A stretch of 64,000 nucleotides of DNA from assembly GCA_018398585.1 (NCBI GenBank), contig JAGTTD010000009.1, forward strand, positions 14,699,193 to 14,763,192. The letters run 5' to 3'. This DNA comes from Simmondsia chinensis (lineage: Eukaryota; Streptophyta; Magnoliopsida; Caryophyllales; Simmondsiaceae). The translations under genes and the position numbers were made by a program. The notes below the pieces were generated by a model. It searched no databases. It had not been told where the DNA came from and saw only the letters and a program-made list of their open reading frames with translations. Shown here piece by piece: positions 36,201-47,237 of the stretch. The first letter of the stretch is position 1; each line of letters opens with the position of its first letter.

Positions 36201-38005
36201 CAAACAAGATCTAGTCTCATGGTTAAACTGAAAACATGCAATGTTCTACCCACACACCAGGTTCAAGATTGTGCAACTAAATATGCTTAACCGAAGAGTT
36301 GCCGATTATAGGTTCAAGGCTCTATTCTAACAAGTTCACAATCAACCTCAAGCATTAAACACATTAACCAAAAGTTACGTAATCCAATTTTTGAATAGTA
36401 TGGTCAGCCACACAACAGCAACAATACCCCCATGCACAGATGTTCAAAAACAACACCAAAATAGGAACCAAACCAAGGACTTTCTTCTGACCACCCGGGT
36501 CAAACTCAAGTAATTTAACTTCGAAATCGCTCCACCAAAACAAGAATCTACACTAGATTCTCAATCGACCATACATAAGGCCGAACAAGCGAATAACATC
36601 GAGCCACTCTATTGACCAGTGTACCTAGAGCTTTCTCACTTCAAGACAAACCGTTTGTCTCAAGCATAACATCTTTTACATAAAGAAGAAACCAATGATG
36701 TTAAAAAACAGTAAGAACTCCATGCTACCTAGGCCACTTAATCGAGTGCCCAAAAAACCAGGACACTTAAACTCGTCTTAACCACTACGTAGGAGACAAA
36801 CTAGGGTTTTAGATGCAGTCCGACCCTCAACAATAATGACCCATCTCTGAAACTAGTCCAATCCGACTAGTGACATCCAAGGACTTCAAGAAAGTCCTAA
36901 CCAATTAGACACTTCTAAGTTTCCAAAAGAAAACCAAATTTTCTCAACCATTTAGGGATATCCAATGTTCTAGAACCATGATATTTATCCTTCTACCATC
37001 ATTCAAGAAAACAACTACCCCAAGCACCCTACCACCTATTTAAATCCAAAATAGGCAGTAAAAGTCCTCAATCCAGGTCAAAGCAAAGCGTCCAACGCCT
37101 AAATCAACCCTCAGTTTTGATTATGAAGCCAAACCTAAATTTCTGATTTTCCATCTCAGTCATGCCTTCTACTTCCGCACCACTTACAACAATTGACAGT
37201 ATCACGCCGTATACGACGGCCTGCCTATCTTTCTCATTTTAACGATGTGCTACCTCTACCAACTAGATCTAGGACAAACTAGCATCTGAGGTTCAAATTC
37301 ATATTAACAGAGTTGTATCAATTTACAAATCTAAGCATATGAATCCTTATTATCTACTTTGATGTCTACATAACTTTAGATCTAGACCAAATGCCATTTG
37401 AAAATTAAGTTTACCATCAAAATAGCTGTGCACGATGCAAAAGGACAGATCTAAGCAAATAATTTCGTCAAAAAATCAGGTATCCCAACTAGGTCAAAAC
37501 AAATCGACATTTCCAAGTGCCAATAACTCACATATTAGAGATAAATGCAAGATTTAAATCCCAAGATCTCAAATTTTGACAAATCTAAGAGAAACTCGAG
37601 ATCCCACATTTTTAGATATCTCATTTTTACACAAATCCTCATCATTAAAACTATATTTACCGAGATGAGATTGTTTATTAAATAAATACAGGACCAATTT
37701 ATTTATTAGCATATAAGAAATTGATGGGACTACCATTTTTATAATACAAATTGACTAGAACAACCAGTTTGACAATCAGGCTATGATATCTCATTCAATC
37801 TGAGCAAGAAATCCAATAGATTCACAGAAGACAGAACAATCGCGAAATGCAACTGAATTGGCAGCAAATATCACAACAGATTTAGATCCTGTTTTAGAAA
37901 AATCAAGACCATCCTTAACCGCTCAACATAATGAGCTGACATGAAAGATTATAAAGAAGATAAATTTTTGTTACCATGATTGATTGATAAAATTGTCTTT
38001 TAGAA
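33281..38005. other. Interior of the LARD-like element
   Basis: No coding signal is present. Two direct repeat copies of about 180 bp with a 218 bp period lie at 33508-33686 and 33726-33904 (shared GCGTTTTATC and CCATGCGCTCGTCCTG), with a third partial trace near 33936-33990. The rest is AT-rich unique-looking sequence. Confidence 0.7.
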
Positions 38006-38880
38006 TGTTAGAAAAATTGACTAATAGCCGTGAACATACAAATCCCACATATTCACAGTGCTTCAATCATACTATAGTGCAAAGATAATATTGAAATACT
38101 ACAACGAAAAATACTAGAAAATTATAGGAAAATATCTAATCATAGCAATCAAATATTGTTAGAAAATTGACTAATTTTCAAGCATAGCAATGAACATTGC
38201 GACTAAGAAGAGAGTAATTTGAAAGATCTTACAAAAAACGGTGATATCGCGCCGTGGTAAAGGCCGCTGTCCTAAAAGATGATTTCGCCGCTGCTTCGGT
38301 GCACACAGTATAATCGGCAGCCGTCCTCCAGGATTAACGCTATCCGACTCTTAACATGCACTCATTAATTGCCGGGTAGGGGTTCCTTGAACTTTGCCAA
38401 AATTTTAAGCGAGAGAAAAACCGAGAGACAGTGAGAGAGACCGAGAGTGCATTTGGATTTGCATACATTAATAAATCACAGAAACCAAGCTCCCAAATTT
38501 TCAGGATGTTATATCCAACAAGCAAATCTAAATATCGGAAAGGGATTAATCAGGGTGGAAAAGTTGAATCTTTGATGAAGAACAGATGAAATAGAGAAAG
38601 AGAGAGATTGGAAAGGGCCATAAATTCATAGAGGCCACTCTAAACCACACCGCATGTGCAAGGACATTTATAAGGTCCATAACTAGAATTTGTAACGTCT
38701 GAAATAATGAGACGTAATAAATTGCAACGGATATAAACGGCTACAAGAATAAATTAGAACAGCCATATTATTATTTAATTCCAACGGTCACAATTTTAAT
38801 GACCCTAAACGGCTAGTAACAGGTCTTGAAAAATTATTTTCCCATTATACTTAAGATTAGCTTGTATCATTTTTCCAACA
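38006..38880 (-). repeat. Right (5') LTR of the LARD-like element
   Basis: It is 875 bp, begins TGTTAGAAAAATTGAC and ends TTTTCCAACA, directly before the TATAT duplication. Confidence 0.88.
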
Positions 38881-39600
38881 TATATAACATAGATATGAAT
38901 AGTTTTTGTTCCTTTTTTTTCAATTTAGAAAACTGAAAGCACTATATGTGTATTTGTTGGTTGTTTAAAATGCTTAAATTCTATAGTGAATTTATTGTTG
39001 AAGTCATGACTTAAAATGCTTAGGATTGGGGTTTATAGATATTTGAGAGATATGGGGCCTTTGCAACAATATATAACATAGATGAGTGTTTATGGAAGAA
39101 AATAGTATAAATATTGAAAGGAAACTATCACTTAGGCACCTTGAGGTTTGAACATTTATCACCTATAAAATACAAAGAGATACCATGAGGTTTCAATTTT
39201 TTATAACTTAGATACCTTATGTTGGAATTTAATAAATTTTTGTATAAATCTTACTAATTTTATATATATATAAAATGATGGTTTTGTACATAATTATACC
39301 AATATATAAAAGTCATGACAATATTTCCGGCAAGTTTCAATGAATTACGACAAAAAAAAATCACCGAATTTCAATGTAAATTACCTTATATTTTCAAATT
39401 CATATGCCATTTTAGCATATCCATTGAATCATAAGAAAGTTGAAAACACCCTCTCTCAAATTATCTAGAATAGACTTAGAATGGTGTTGGGAGAAGTAAT
39501 GACTTCTCAATAATAGATTGTAGTGTACAGATATATATAAACAGATTAATTTTTCCTAAGTTGAAATAATTTTTGGCTTTGTAATTCTATACTTAGTTTT

Positions 39601-39836
39601 GTCACACCAAAGAGGGTACTAACACGCCGACACCGGATCCCATTAGAACTCTGAAGTTTAGTACACTTCGATGAGAGTAGTACCACACTCCTCAGGTTGG
39701 GAGTATTCGAAAATAGACTCTCTTCAGGGTACTACTCTGAAAGGGGAAGTTTGCGTACATCCAAACCCCCCCCCCCCTGGGGGGACCCTGCTTAAGCGGG
39801 AGCCCTTTAGGCACTGAAAATATTGCTTTTTTTATA
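39601..39836 (+). mobile_element. 5S-derived SINE, R copy 2 (box C deleted)
   Basis: It has the same head as the other copies, but GAGTAGTACCA is joined to CACTCCTCAGG, losing the 5S box C. The C run is 10 bases (39768-39777), followed by TGGGGGGACCC. It is flanked by ACTTAGTTTTGTCACAC and ACTTCGTTTTGTCACAC. Confidence 0.78.
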
Positions 39837-41161
39837 CTTCGTTTTGTCACACGTGCCATACGACTATTGCTTATATTTTAAGTAACTTTAATGAATGAAT
39901 TATTCAGGATTGAAATAAAAAATTTCATAATCATAAACAAAAGAAATATGGCAGATTATTATAGTAATTTGTTCAATTGTAAACAAAAGAAATATTATAA
40001 ATTATTATAGTAAGAACAAACTCTATTATAATTTGTTAAATTTTATTTTCATATGGTTGTCTTTTCAATATGCTAAAATAAGTTGCAAAAAAGGCCAAAT
40101 ATTTGAACAACTCTATGATATTATTTTGTGTGCTTTTTGTTATTGATTTAATTACCTTGTTGCATTTTAGATATGCACTAATCTAGCTCATAATAAATAA
40201 GTAATAAATTTTTTGGTTTTAAATTGTGACATTTCGTATACTAAATAAAGAATTATATGAATATTGTTTTTGTTCATTTTTTTTTTCAATTTAGAAATCT
40301 GAAAGCACAATATGTGTATTTGTCAGTTGATTAAAATGCTTAAATTCTACAGTGAATTTATTGTTGGAGTAGTAATGACTTAAAATGCTTAGGATTGGGG
40401 TTTAGAGTTATTTGAGAGATATGGAGCATTTGCAATAATATATAACATAGATATGAATGTTGTTTTTGTTCCTTTGTTTTTTTCAATTTAGAAAACTAAA
40501 AGCACAATATTTGTATTTGTTGGTTGATTAAAATACTTAAATTCTATAGTGAATTTATTGTAGGAGAAGTCATGACTTAAAATGCTTAAAATTGGGGTTT
40601 GGAGGTATTTGAAAGATGTGGGGCCTTTGCAATAATATATAACATAGATGAGTGTTTACGGAAGAAAACAGTATAAATATTAAAAGGAAACTATCACTTA
40701 GGCACCTTGAGGTTTGAACATTTTTCACTTATTATATACAATGATATACTTTGAGGTTTTAATTTTTTTATCAATTAGATACCTTATGTTAGAATTTAAT
40801 GAATTTTTGTATAAATGTTACTAATTTTATATATAAAAAATGATTGTTCTGTACATAATTATACCAATATATAAAAGTCATGACAATGTTTCTGCAACGT
40901 TTCAATGAATTACGACATAAAAATCACCGATTTTCGATGTAAATTACCTTATATTGTCAAATTCATATACCATTTTAGCATATCCATTGAATCATAAGAA
41001 AGTTGAAAAGACCCTCTCTCAAATTATCTAGAATAGACTTAGAATGGTGTTCGGAGAAGTAATGACTTCTCTATAATAGATTGTAGTGTACAGATAATAA
41101 ACAGGCCAGTTTGTCCAAAGTTGAAATAATTTTTAGTTTAGTAATTCTATACTTAGTTTTT

Positions 41162-41350
41162 TCACACCAAAGAGGGTACCAACACGCTGACACCGGATCC
41201 CATTAGAACTCCGAAGTTTAGTATACTTCGGAGAGAATAGTACCTGGATGAGTGACAGGCTGGGAAGTCCTCACCCCTCAAGTTGGGAGTACTCGAAAAT
41301 AGCCTCTCTTCAGGGTACCACTCTGAAAGGGGAAGGCTGCGTACATCCAA
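41162..41350 (+). mobile_element. 5S-derived SINE, R copy 3 (tail cut by the duplication)
   Basis: The head is complete, with GGCTGGGAAGTCC retained. The element ends abruptly at GCGTACATCCAA, where the 2,380 bp duplication restarts. Confidence 0.8.
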
Positions 41351-41980
41351 TGCATAAATTCTATAGTGAATTTATTGTTGAAGTCATGACTTAAAATGCT
41401 TAGGATTGGGGTTTATAGATATTTGAGAGATATGGGGCCTTTGCAATAATATATAACATAGATGAGTGTTTATGGAAGAAAATAGTATAAATATTGAAAG
41501 GAAACTATCACTTAGGCACCTTGAGGTTTGAACATTTATCACCTATAAAATACAAAGAGATACCATGAGGTTTCAATATTTTATCACTTAGATACCTTAT
41601 GTTGGAATTTAATGAATTTTTGTATAAATCTTACTAATTTTATATATATATAAAATGATGGTTTTGGACATAATTATTCCAATATATAAAAGTCATGACA
41701 ATATTTCTGTAAAGTTTCAATGAATTACGACAAAAAAAAAACACCGAATTTCAATGTAAATTACCTTATATTTTCAAATTCATATGTCATTTTAGCATAT
41801 CCATTGAATCATAAGAAAGTTGAACAGACCCTCTCTCAAATTATCTAGAATAGACTTAGAATGGTGTTGGGAGAAGTAATGACTTCTCAATAATAGATTG
41901 TAGTGTACAGATATATATAAACAGATTAATTTTTCCTAAGCTGAAATAATTTTTAGTTTTGTAATTCTATACTTAGTTTT

Positions 41981-42217
41981 GTCACATCAAAGAGGGTACT
42001 AACACGCCGACACCGGATCCCATTAGTGCTCTGAAGTTTAGTATACTTCGATGCGAGTAGTACCACACTCCTCCGGTTGGGAGTATTCGAAAATAGTCTC
42101 TCTTCAGGGTACAACTCTGAAAGGGGAAGGTTGCGTACATCCAAACCCCCCCCCCCCCCCCCGGGGGGACCCTACTTCAGCGGGAGCCCTTTAGGCACTG
42201 AAAATATTGCCTTTTTT
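41981..42217 (+). mobile_element. 5S-derived SINE, R copy 4 (box C deleted)
   Basis: This is the duplicate of copy 2, with the same box-C deletion. The C run is 17 bases (42146-42162) against 10 in copy 2, so the tract changed length after duplication. TTCGTTTTGTCACAC follows. Confidence 0.8.
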
Positions 42218-43543
42218 ATACTTCGTTTTGTCACACGTGCCATACGACTATTGTTTATATTTTAAGTAACTTTAATGAATGAATTATTCAGGATTGAAAT
42301 AAAAAATGTCATAATCATAAACAAAAGAAATATGGCAAATTATTATCGTAATTTGTTCAATTGTAAACAAAAGAAATATTATAAATTATTATAGTAAGAG
42401 CAAACTCTATTATAATTTGTTAAATTTATTTTCATATGGTTGTCTTTTCAATATGCTAAAATAAGTTGCAAAAAAGGCCAAATATTTGAGCAACTCTATG
42501 ATTTTATTTTGTGTGCTTTTTGTTATTGATTTAATTACCTTGTTGCATTCTAGATATGCACTAATCTAGCTCATAATAAATAAGTAATAAATTTTTTGTT
42601 TTTAAATTGTGACATTTCATATACTAAATAAAGAATTATATGAATATTGTTTTTGTTCATTTTTTTTTTCAATTTAGAAATCTGAAAGCACAATATGTGT
42701 ATTTGCCAGTGGATTAAAATGCTTAAATTCTACAGTGAATTTATTGTTGGAGTAGTAATGACTTAAAATGCTTAGGATTGGGGTTTAGAGTTATTTGAGA
42801 GATATGGAGCATTTGCAATAATATATAACATAGATATGAATGTTGTTTTTGTTCCTTTGTTTTTTTCAATTTAGAAAACTAAAAGCACAATATTTGTATT
42901 TGTTGGTTGATTAAAATACTTAAATTCTATAGTGAATTTATTGTAGGAGAAGTCATGACTTAAAATGCTTAAAATTGGGGTTTGGAGGTATTTGAAAGAT
43001 GTGGGGCCTTTGCAATAATATATAACATAGATGAGTGTTTACGGAAGAAAACAGTATAAATATTAAAAGGAAACTATCACTTAGACACCTTGAGGTTTGA
43101 ACATTTTTCACTTATTATATACAATGATATACTTTGAGGTTTTAATTTTTTTATCAATTAGATACCTTATGTTAGAATTTAATGAATTTTTGAATAAATG
43201 TTACTAATTTTATATATAAAAAATGATTGTTCTGTACATAATTATACCAATATATAAAAGTCATGACAATGTTTCTGCAACGTTTCAGTGAATTACGACA
43301 TAAAAATCACCGATTTTCGATGTAAATTACCTTATATTGTCAAATTCATATACCATTTTAGCATATCCATTGAATCATAAGAAAGTTGAAAAGACCCTCT
43401 CTCAAATTATCTAGAATAGACTTAGAATGGTGTTCGGAGAAGTAATGACTTCTCTATAATAGATTTAGTGTACAGATAATAAACAGACTAGTTTGTCAAA
43501 AGTTGAAATAATTTTTAGTTTAGTAATTCTATACTTAGTTTTG

Positions 43544-43815
43544 TCACTCCAAAGAGGGTACCAACACGCTGACACCGGATCCCATTAGAACTCCAAAGTT
43601 TAGCATACTTCGGAGAGAATAGTACCAGGATGAGTGACAGGCTCGGAAGTCCTCACCCCTCAAGTTGGGAGTATTCGAAAATAGCCTCTCTTCAGGGTAC
43701 CACTCTGAAAGGGGATGGCTGCGTACATCCAAACCCGACCACCCCCCCCCCCCCCCCACCCCGGACCCTGCTTCGGCTGGAGCCCTTGAGGCACTGAGAA
43801 TATTGCTTTTTTTAT
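43544..43815 (+). mobile_element. 5S-derived SINE, R copy 5
   Basis: This is the duplicate of copy 3 but with its full tail. The C run is at 43742-43757 (16 bases). CTTCGTTTTGTCACACATGCC follows, matching the left CTTAGTTTTGTCAC. Confidence 0.8.
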
Positions 43816-45140
43816 ACTTCGTTTTGTCACACATGCCATACCACTATTGTTTATATTTTAAGTAACTTTAAGGAATGAATTATTCATGATTGAAATAAAA
43901 GATGTCATAATCATAAACTAAAGAAATATGGTAAATTATTATAGTAATCTGCTCAATTGTAAACAACAGAAATATCATAAATTATTACAGTAAGAACAAA
44001 CTCTATTATAATTTGTTATTTTTTTTTTTCATTTGTTTGTCTTTTCAATATGCTAAAATAAGTTGCAAAAAAGGCCAAATATTTGAGCAACTCTATCATA
44101 TTTATTTCGTGTGTTTTTTATTATTGATTTAATTACCTTGTTGCATTCTAGATATGCACCAATCTATCTCATAATAACTAAGTAATAAAATTTTTAGTTT
44201 TAAATTGTGATATTTCGTATACTAAATAAAGAATTATATGAATATTATTTTTGTTCCTTTTTTTCAATTTAGAAAACTGAAAGCACAATATGTGTATTTG
44301 TTGGTTGATTAAAATGCTTAAATTCTATAGTGAATTTATTGCTGGAGTAGACATGACTTAAAATGCTTAGGATTGGAGTTTGGAGATATTTGAGAGATAA
44401 GGGGCCTTTGCAATAATATATAAGATGGACATGAATATTGTTTTTGTTACTTTTTTTTTCAATTTAGAAAACTGAAAGCACAATATGTGTATTTCTTGAT
44501 TGATTAAAATGCTTAAATTCTATAGTGAATTTATTGTTGGAGAAGTCATGACTTAAAATACTTAGGATTGTGGTTTGGAGGTATTTGAGAGATATGAGGC
44601 CTTTGTAATAATATATAACATAGACGAGTGTTTATGGAAGAAAATAGTATAAATATTGAAAGGAAACTATCACTTAGCCACTTTGAGGTTTGAACATGTA
44701 TCACCTATTAAATACAATGAGATACTCTGAGGTTTCAATTTTTTATCACTTAGATACCTTATGTTGGAATTTAATGAATTTTTTTATAAATCTTACTAAT
44801 TTTATATATAAAAAATGATGGCTTTGTGCATAATTATTCCAATATATAAAAGTCATGCCAATGTTTCCGTAAAGTTTTAGTGTATTACGACAAAAAAAAT
44901 CACTGAATTCGATGTAAATTACCTTATATGGTCAAATTCATATGCCATTTTAGCATATCCATTGAATCATAAGAAAGTTGAAAAGACCCTCTCTCAAATT
45001 ATCTAGAATAGACTTAGAATGGTGTTGGGAGAAGTAATGACTTCTCTATAATAGATTGTAGTGTACAGATATAGATAAACAACTTAATTTTTCCAAATTT
45101 GAAATAATTTTTAGTTTTGTAATTCTATACTTAGTTTTGT

Positions 45141-45394
45141 CACACCAAAGAGAGTACCAACACGCTGACACCGGATCCCATTAGAACTCCGAAGTTTAGT
45201 ATACTTCGGTGAGAGTAGTAGCAGGATGCGTGACCGGCTGGGAAGTCCTGACCCCTCAGGTTGGGAGTACTCGAATGTAGCCTCTCTTTAGTGTACCATT
45301 CTGAAAGAGGAAGGCTGCGTACATCCACCCCCCCCCCCCCCCCTATTTTGCTTAGGCGGGAGGCCTTTGGGCACTGAGAATATTACTTTTTTTA
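45141..45394 (+). mobile_element. 5S-derived SINE, R copy 6
   Basis: The head is good (CTCCGAAGTTTAG, GCGTGACCGGCTGGGAAGTC). The C run is at 45328-45343 and the T run at the end. It is flanked by ACTTAGTTTTGTCACAC and ACTTGGTTTTGTCACAC. Confidence 0.8.
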
Positions 45395-47094
45395 TACTTG
45401 GTTTTGTCACACATGCCATACGACTATTTTTTACATTGTAAGTAATTTTAAGGAATGAATTATTCAGGATATTTATTTCGTGTGCTTTTTGTTATTGTTG
45501 TAATTACATTGTTGCATTCTATATATACACCAACCTATCTCAGAATAACTAAGCATTAAATTTTTTAATTTTAAATTGTGAATTTCGTATACTAAATAAA
45601 GAATTATATGAATATTGTTTTTGTTCCCTTTTTTTTTTCAATTTATAAAACTGAAAGCACAATATGTGTATTCATTGGTTGATTAAAATGCTTAAATTCT
45701 ATAGTGAATTTATTGTTGGAGAAGTCATGATTTGAACTGCTTAGGATTGGGGTTTGGAGGTATTTGAGAGATATGGGGCCTTTGCAGTAATATATAACAT
45801 GGATATGAATATTGTTTTTGTTCCTTATTTTTGTTTTCATTTTAGAAAACTGATAGCACAATATGCACATTTGGTTATTGATTAAAATGCATAAATTCTA
45901 TAGTGAATTTATTGTTAGAGAAGTCATGACCTAAAATGCTTAGGATTGGGGTTTGGAGGTATTTGCGAGATAAAGTGTGATCCAGTGCTATGTACGGGGT
46001 CATTTATATTTGAAAATATTCTTTTGATGCATTATCAAGTCGAATTTTTTAAATAGTATTTTATTCTATTTGTACTCCTATTTTTAAAATTTATTTGTAC
46101 TTTTTTTTTTAGATTACAGAATAAATATATTATTTTATTTTTGTTATAAAGTTTATCTCATATGAGATTGAAAGATTTATTTTAGATTTACATGGCTATT
46201 TTTGACTTTTTTCTACATTATGTTATTTTGTTGTATTTGATAGTTTTCAATGTGGGCTAGATAATGATGTTTATTTTGGTAATGTAAAAGTACTTGTATC
46301 TAACACCTTTTATTGGGATAAAATTTAATCTCTAATATTTTTAGATCTGAATTAAAGTTTGTTCATCATTTTTTTTTTCCCTTAAGATTTAAGAATATAT
46401 TTTTAGCTCCTTCATACGTTATTAATTTATGTGTAGTAATAGTTCTATTTAGTAAAATAATAAACTTTGTATTTATTGGTTCTATAGATTAAGAGAGAAG
46501 TTTATGTTTTTTTTTGAATAAAGACAGAGATTTTTTTGAATTATAAATTCTTTTAATGCCTTTCTTTTTAAAGTTTTAAGTTGCAAATCATTAATTTTGA
46601 AGAAAATTTCAAATATTAGAAATTTAATAACATCACTCATAACTACTTTTTAGTATTAGTAAGTAATATACGAAAGTAATTGACTCAAGTGTTTCTTATA
46701 TGAGATTGAAAGATTTATTTTAGATTTACATGGCTATTTTTGGCTTTTTTCTACATTATGTTATTTTGATGTATTCGATAGTTTTCACTGTGAGTTAGAT
46801 AACGATGTTTATTTTGGTTATATAATTGTACTTTTATCTATCACTTTTTATTGGGATAAAATTTAATCTCTAATATTTTTAGACCTGAATTAAAGTTTGT
46901 TCATCATTCTTTTCCCCTTAAGATTGAAGAATATATTTTTAACTCTTTCATACGTTATTAATTTATGTTGAATGATAGTTCTTTTTTGTAAAATAATAAA
47001 CTTTGCATTTATTGGTTTTATAGATTCTGAGAGAAATTTATGTTTTTTTTTTTTTTAGAATAAAGACAGATTTTTTTGAATTACAAATTCTTCT

Positions 47095-47237
47095 TGTGAG
47101 AATAGGAGCTATGGAGCGGACCCAATAGGGTTGTTGAGGCAAATATTTATAGTAAAGAGTACAGGAATAATATCAGAATAATATCCGGATAATATCAAAA
47201 TAATATCAGAATAAAATCAATATAATATATCCTAATA
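47095..47237 (-). repeat. 3' LTR of copia element 3
   Basis: It is 143 bp. On the minus strand it starts TATTAGGATATATT and ends CTATTCTCACA. The polypurine tract is at 47238-47249 (ATTGAGGGGGCG on the minus strand). Confidence 0.9.

Larger units (their letters stand above)
32329..38880 (-). mobile_element. Non-coding LTR retrotransposon (LARD-like)
   Basis: The two ends are direct repeats, TG...CA: 32329-33280 and 38006-38880. A 5 bp target duplication TATAT lies at 32324-32328 and 38881-38885. The 4.7 kb interior has no gag-pol similarity and only short chance ORFs, so it must have used proteins from another element. Minus orientation is suggested by a purine tract (TTTATGGGGGAT on the minus strand) next to the left LTR. 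I could not identify a convincing primer site. It inserted between the two 190 bp subrepeats of the first R unit. Confidence 0.82.
38971..43733. repeat. Tandem duplication, 2,380 bp period
   Basis: 38971-41350 is repeated as 41351-43733. The SINE starts are offset by 2,380 bp and 2,383 bp, and unit-specific features recur (the box-C deletion in the first SINE of each copy). The breakpoint at 41350/41351 joins the SINE tail (GCGTACATCCAA) directly to TGCATAAATTCTATAG of the subrepeat. Confidence 0.9.
30938..45965. repeat. Tandem array of about 1.6 kb R units, each with a SINE
   Basis: Units start near 30938, 39083, 40648, 41462, 43030 and 44626; each begins GAGTGTTTATGGAAGAAAA. The first is interrupted by the LARD-like element at 32329-38880. 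Each unit has a 5' part (TTAGGCACCTTGAGGTTTG and following), the SINE at the same internal site, then an AT-rich 3' part that itself holds two tandem copies of an about 190 bp subrepeat (for example 40258-40448 and 40449-40647). Units at 40648 and 44626 are truncated. No coding capacity is seen. Fragments of R also occur at 55059-55234 and 61048-62040. Confidence 0.88.

Noticed and set aside
41162..41350. A recurrent small protein family (MDVRSLPLSEWYPEERLFS type) seen in many places on the minus strand
   Set aside because: It is the antisense reading of the SINE; the reading frame breaks with the C-run length and the copies simply follow SINE copies.
30938..45965. CRISPR-like or classical satellite array
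   Set aside because: Units are about 1.6 kb and composite, with no short repeat-spacer pattern; the sequence is a plant nuclear repeat.
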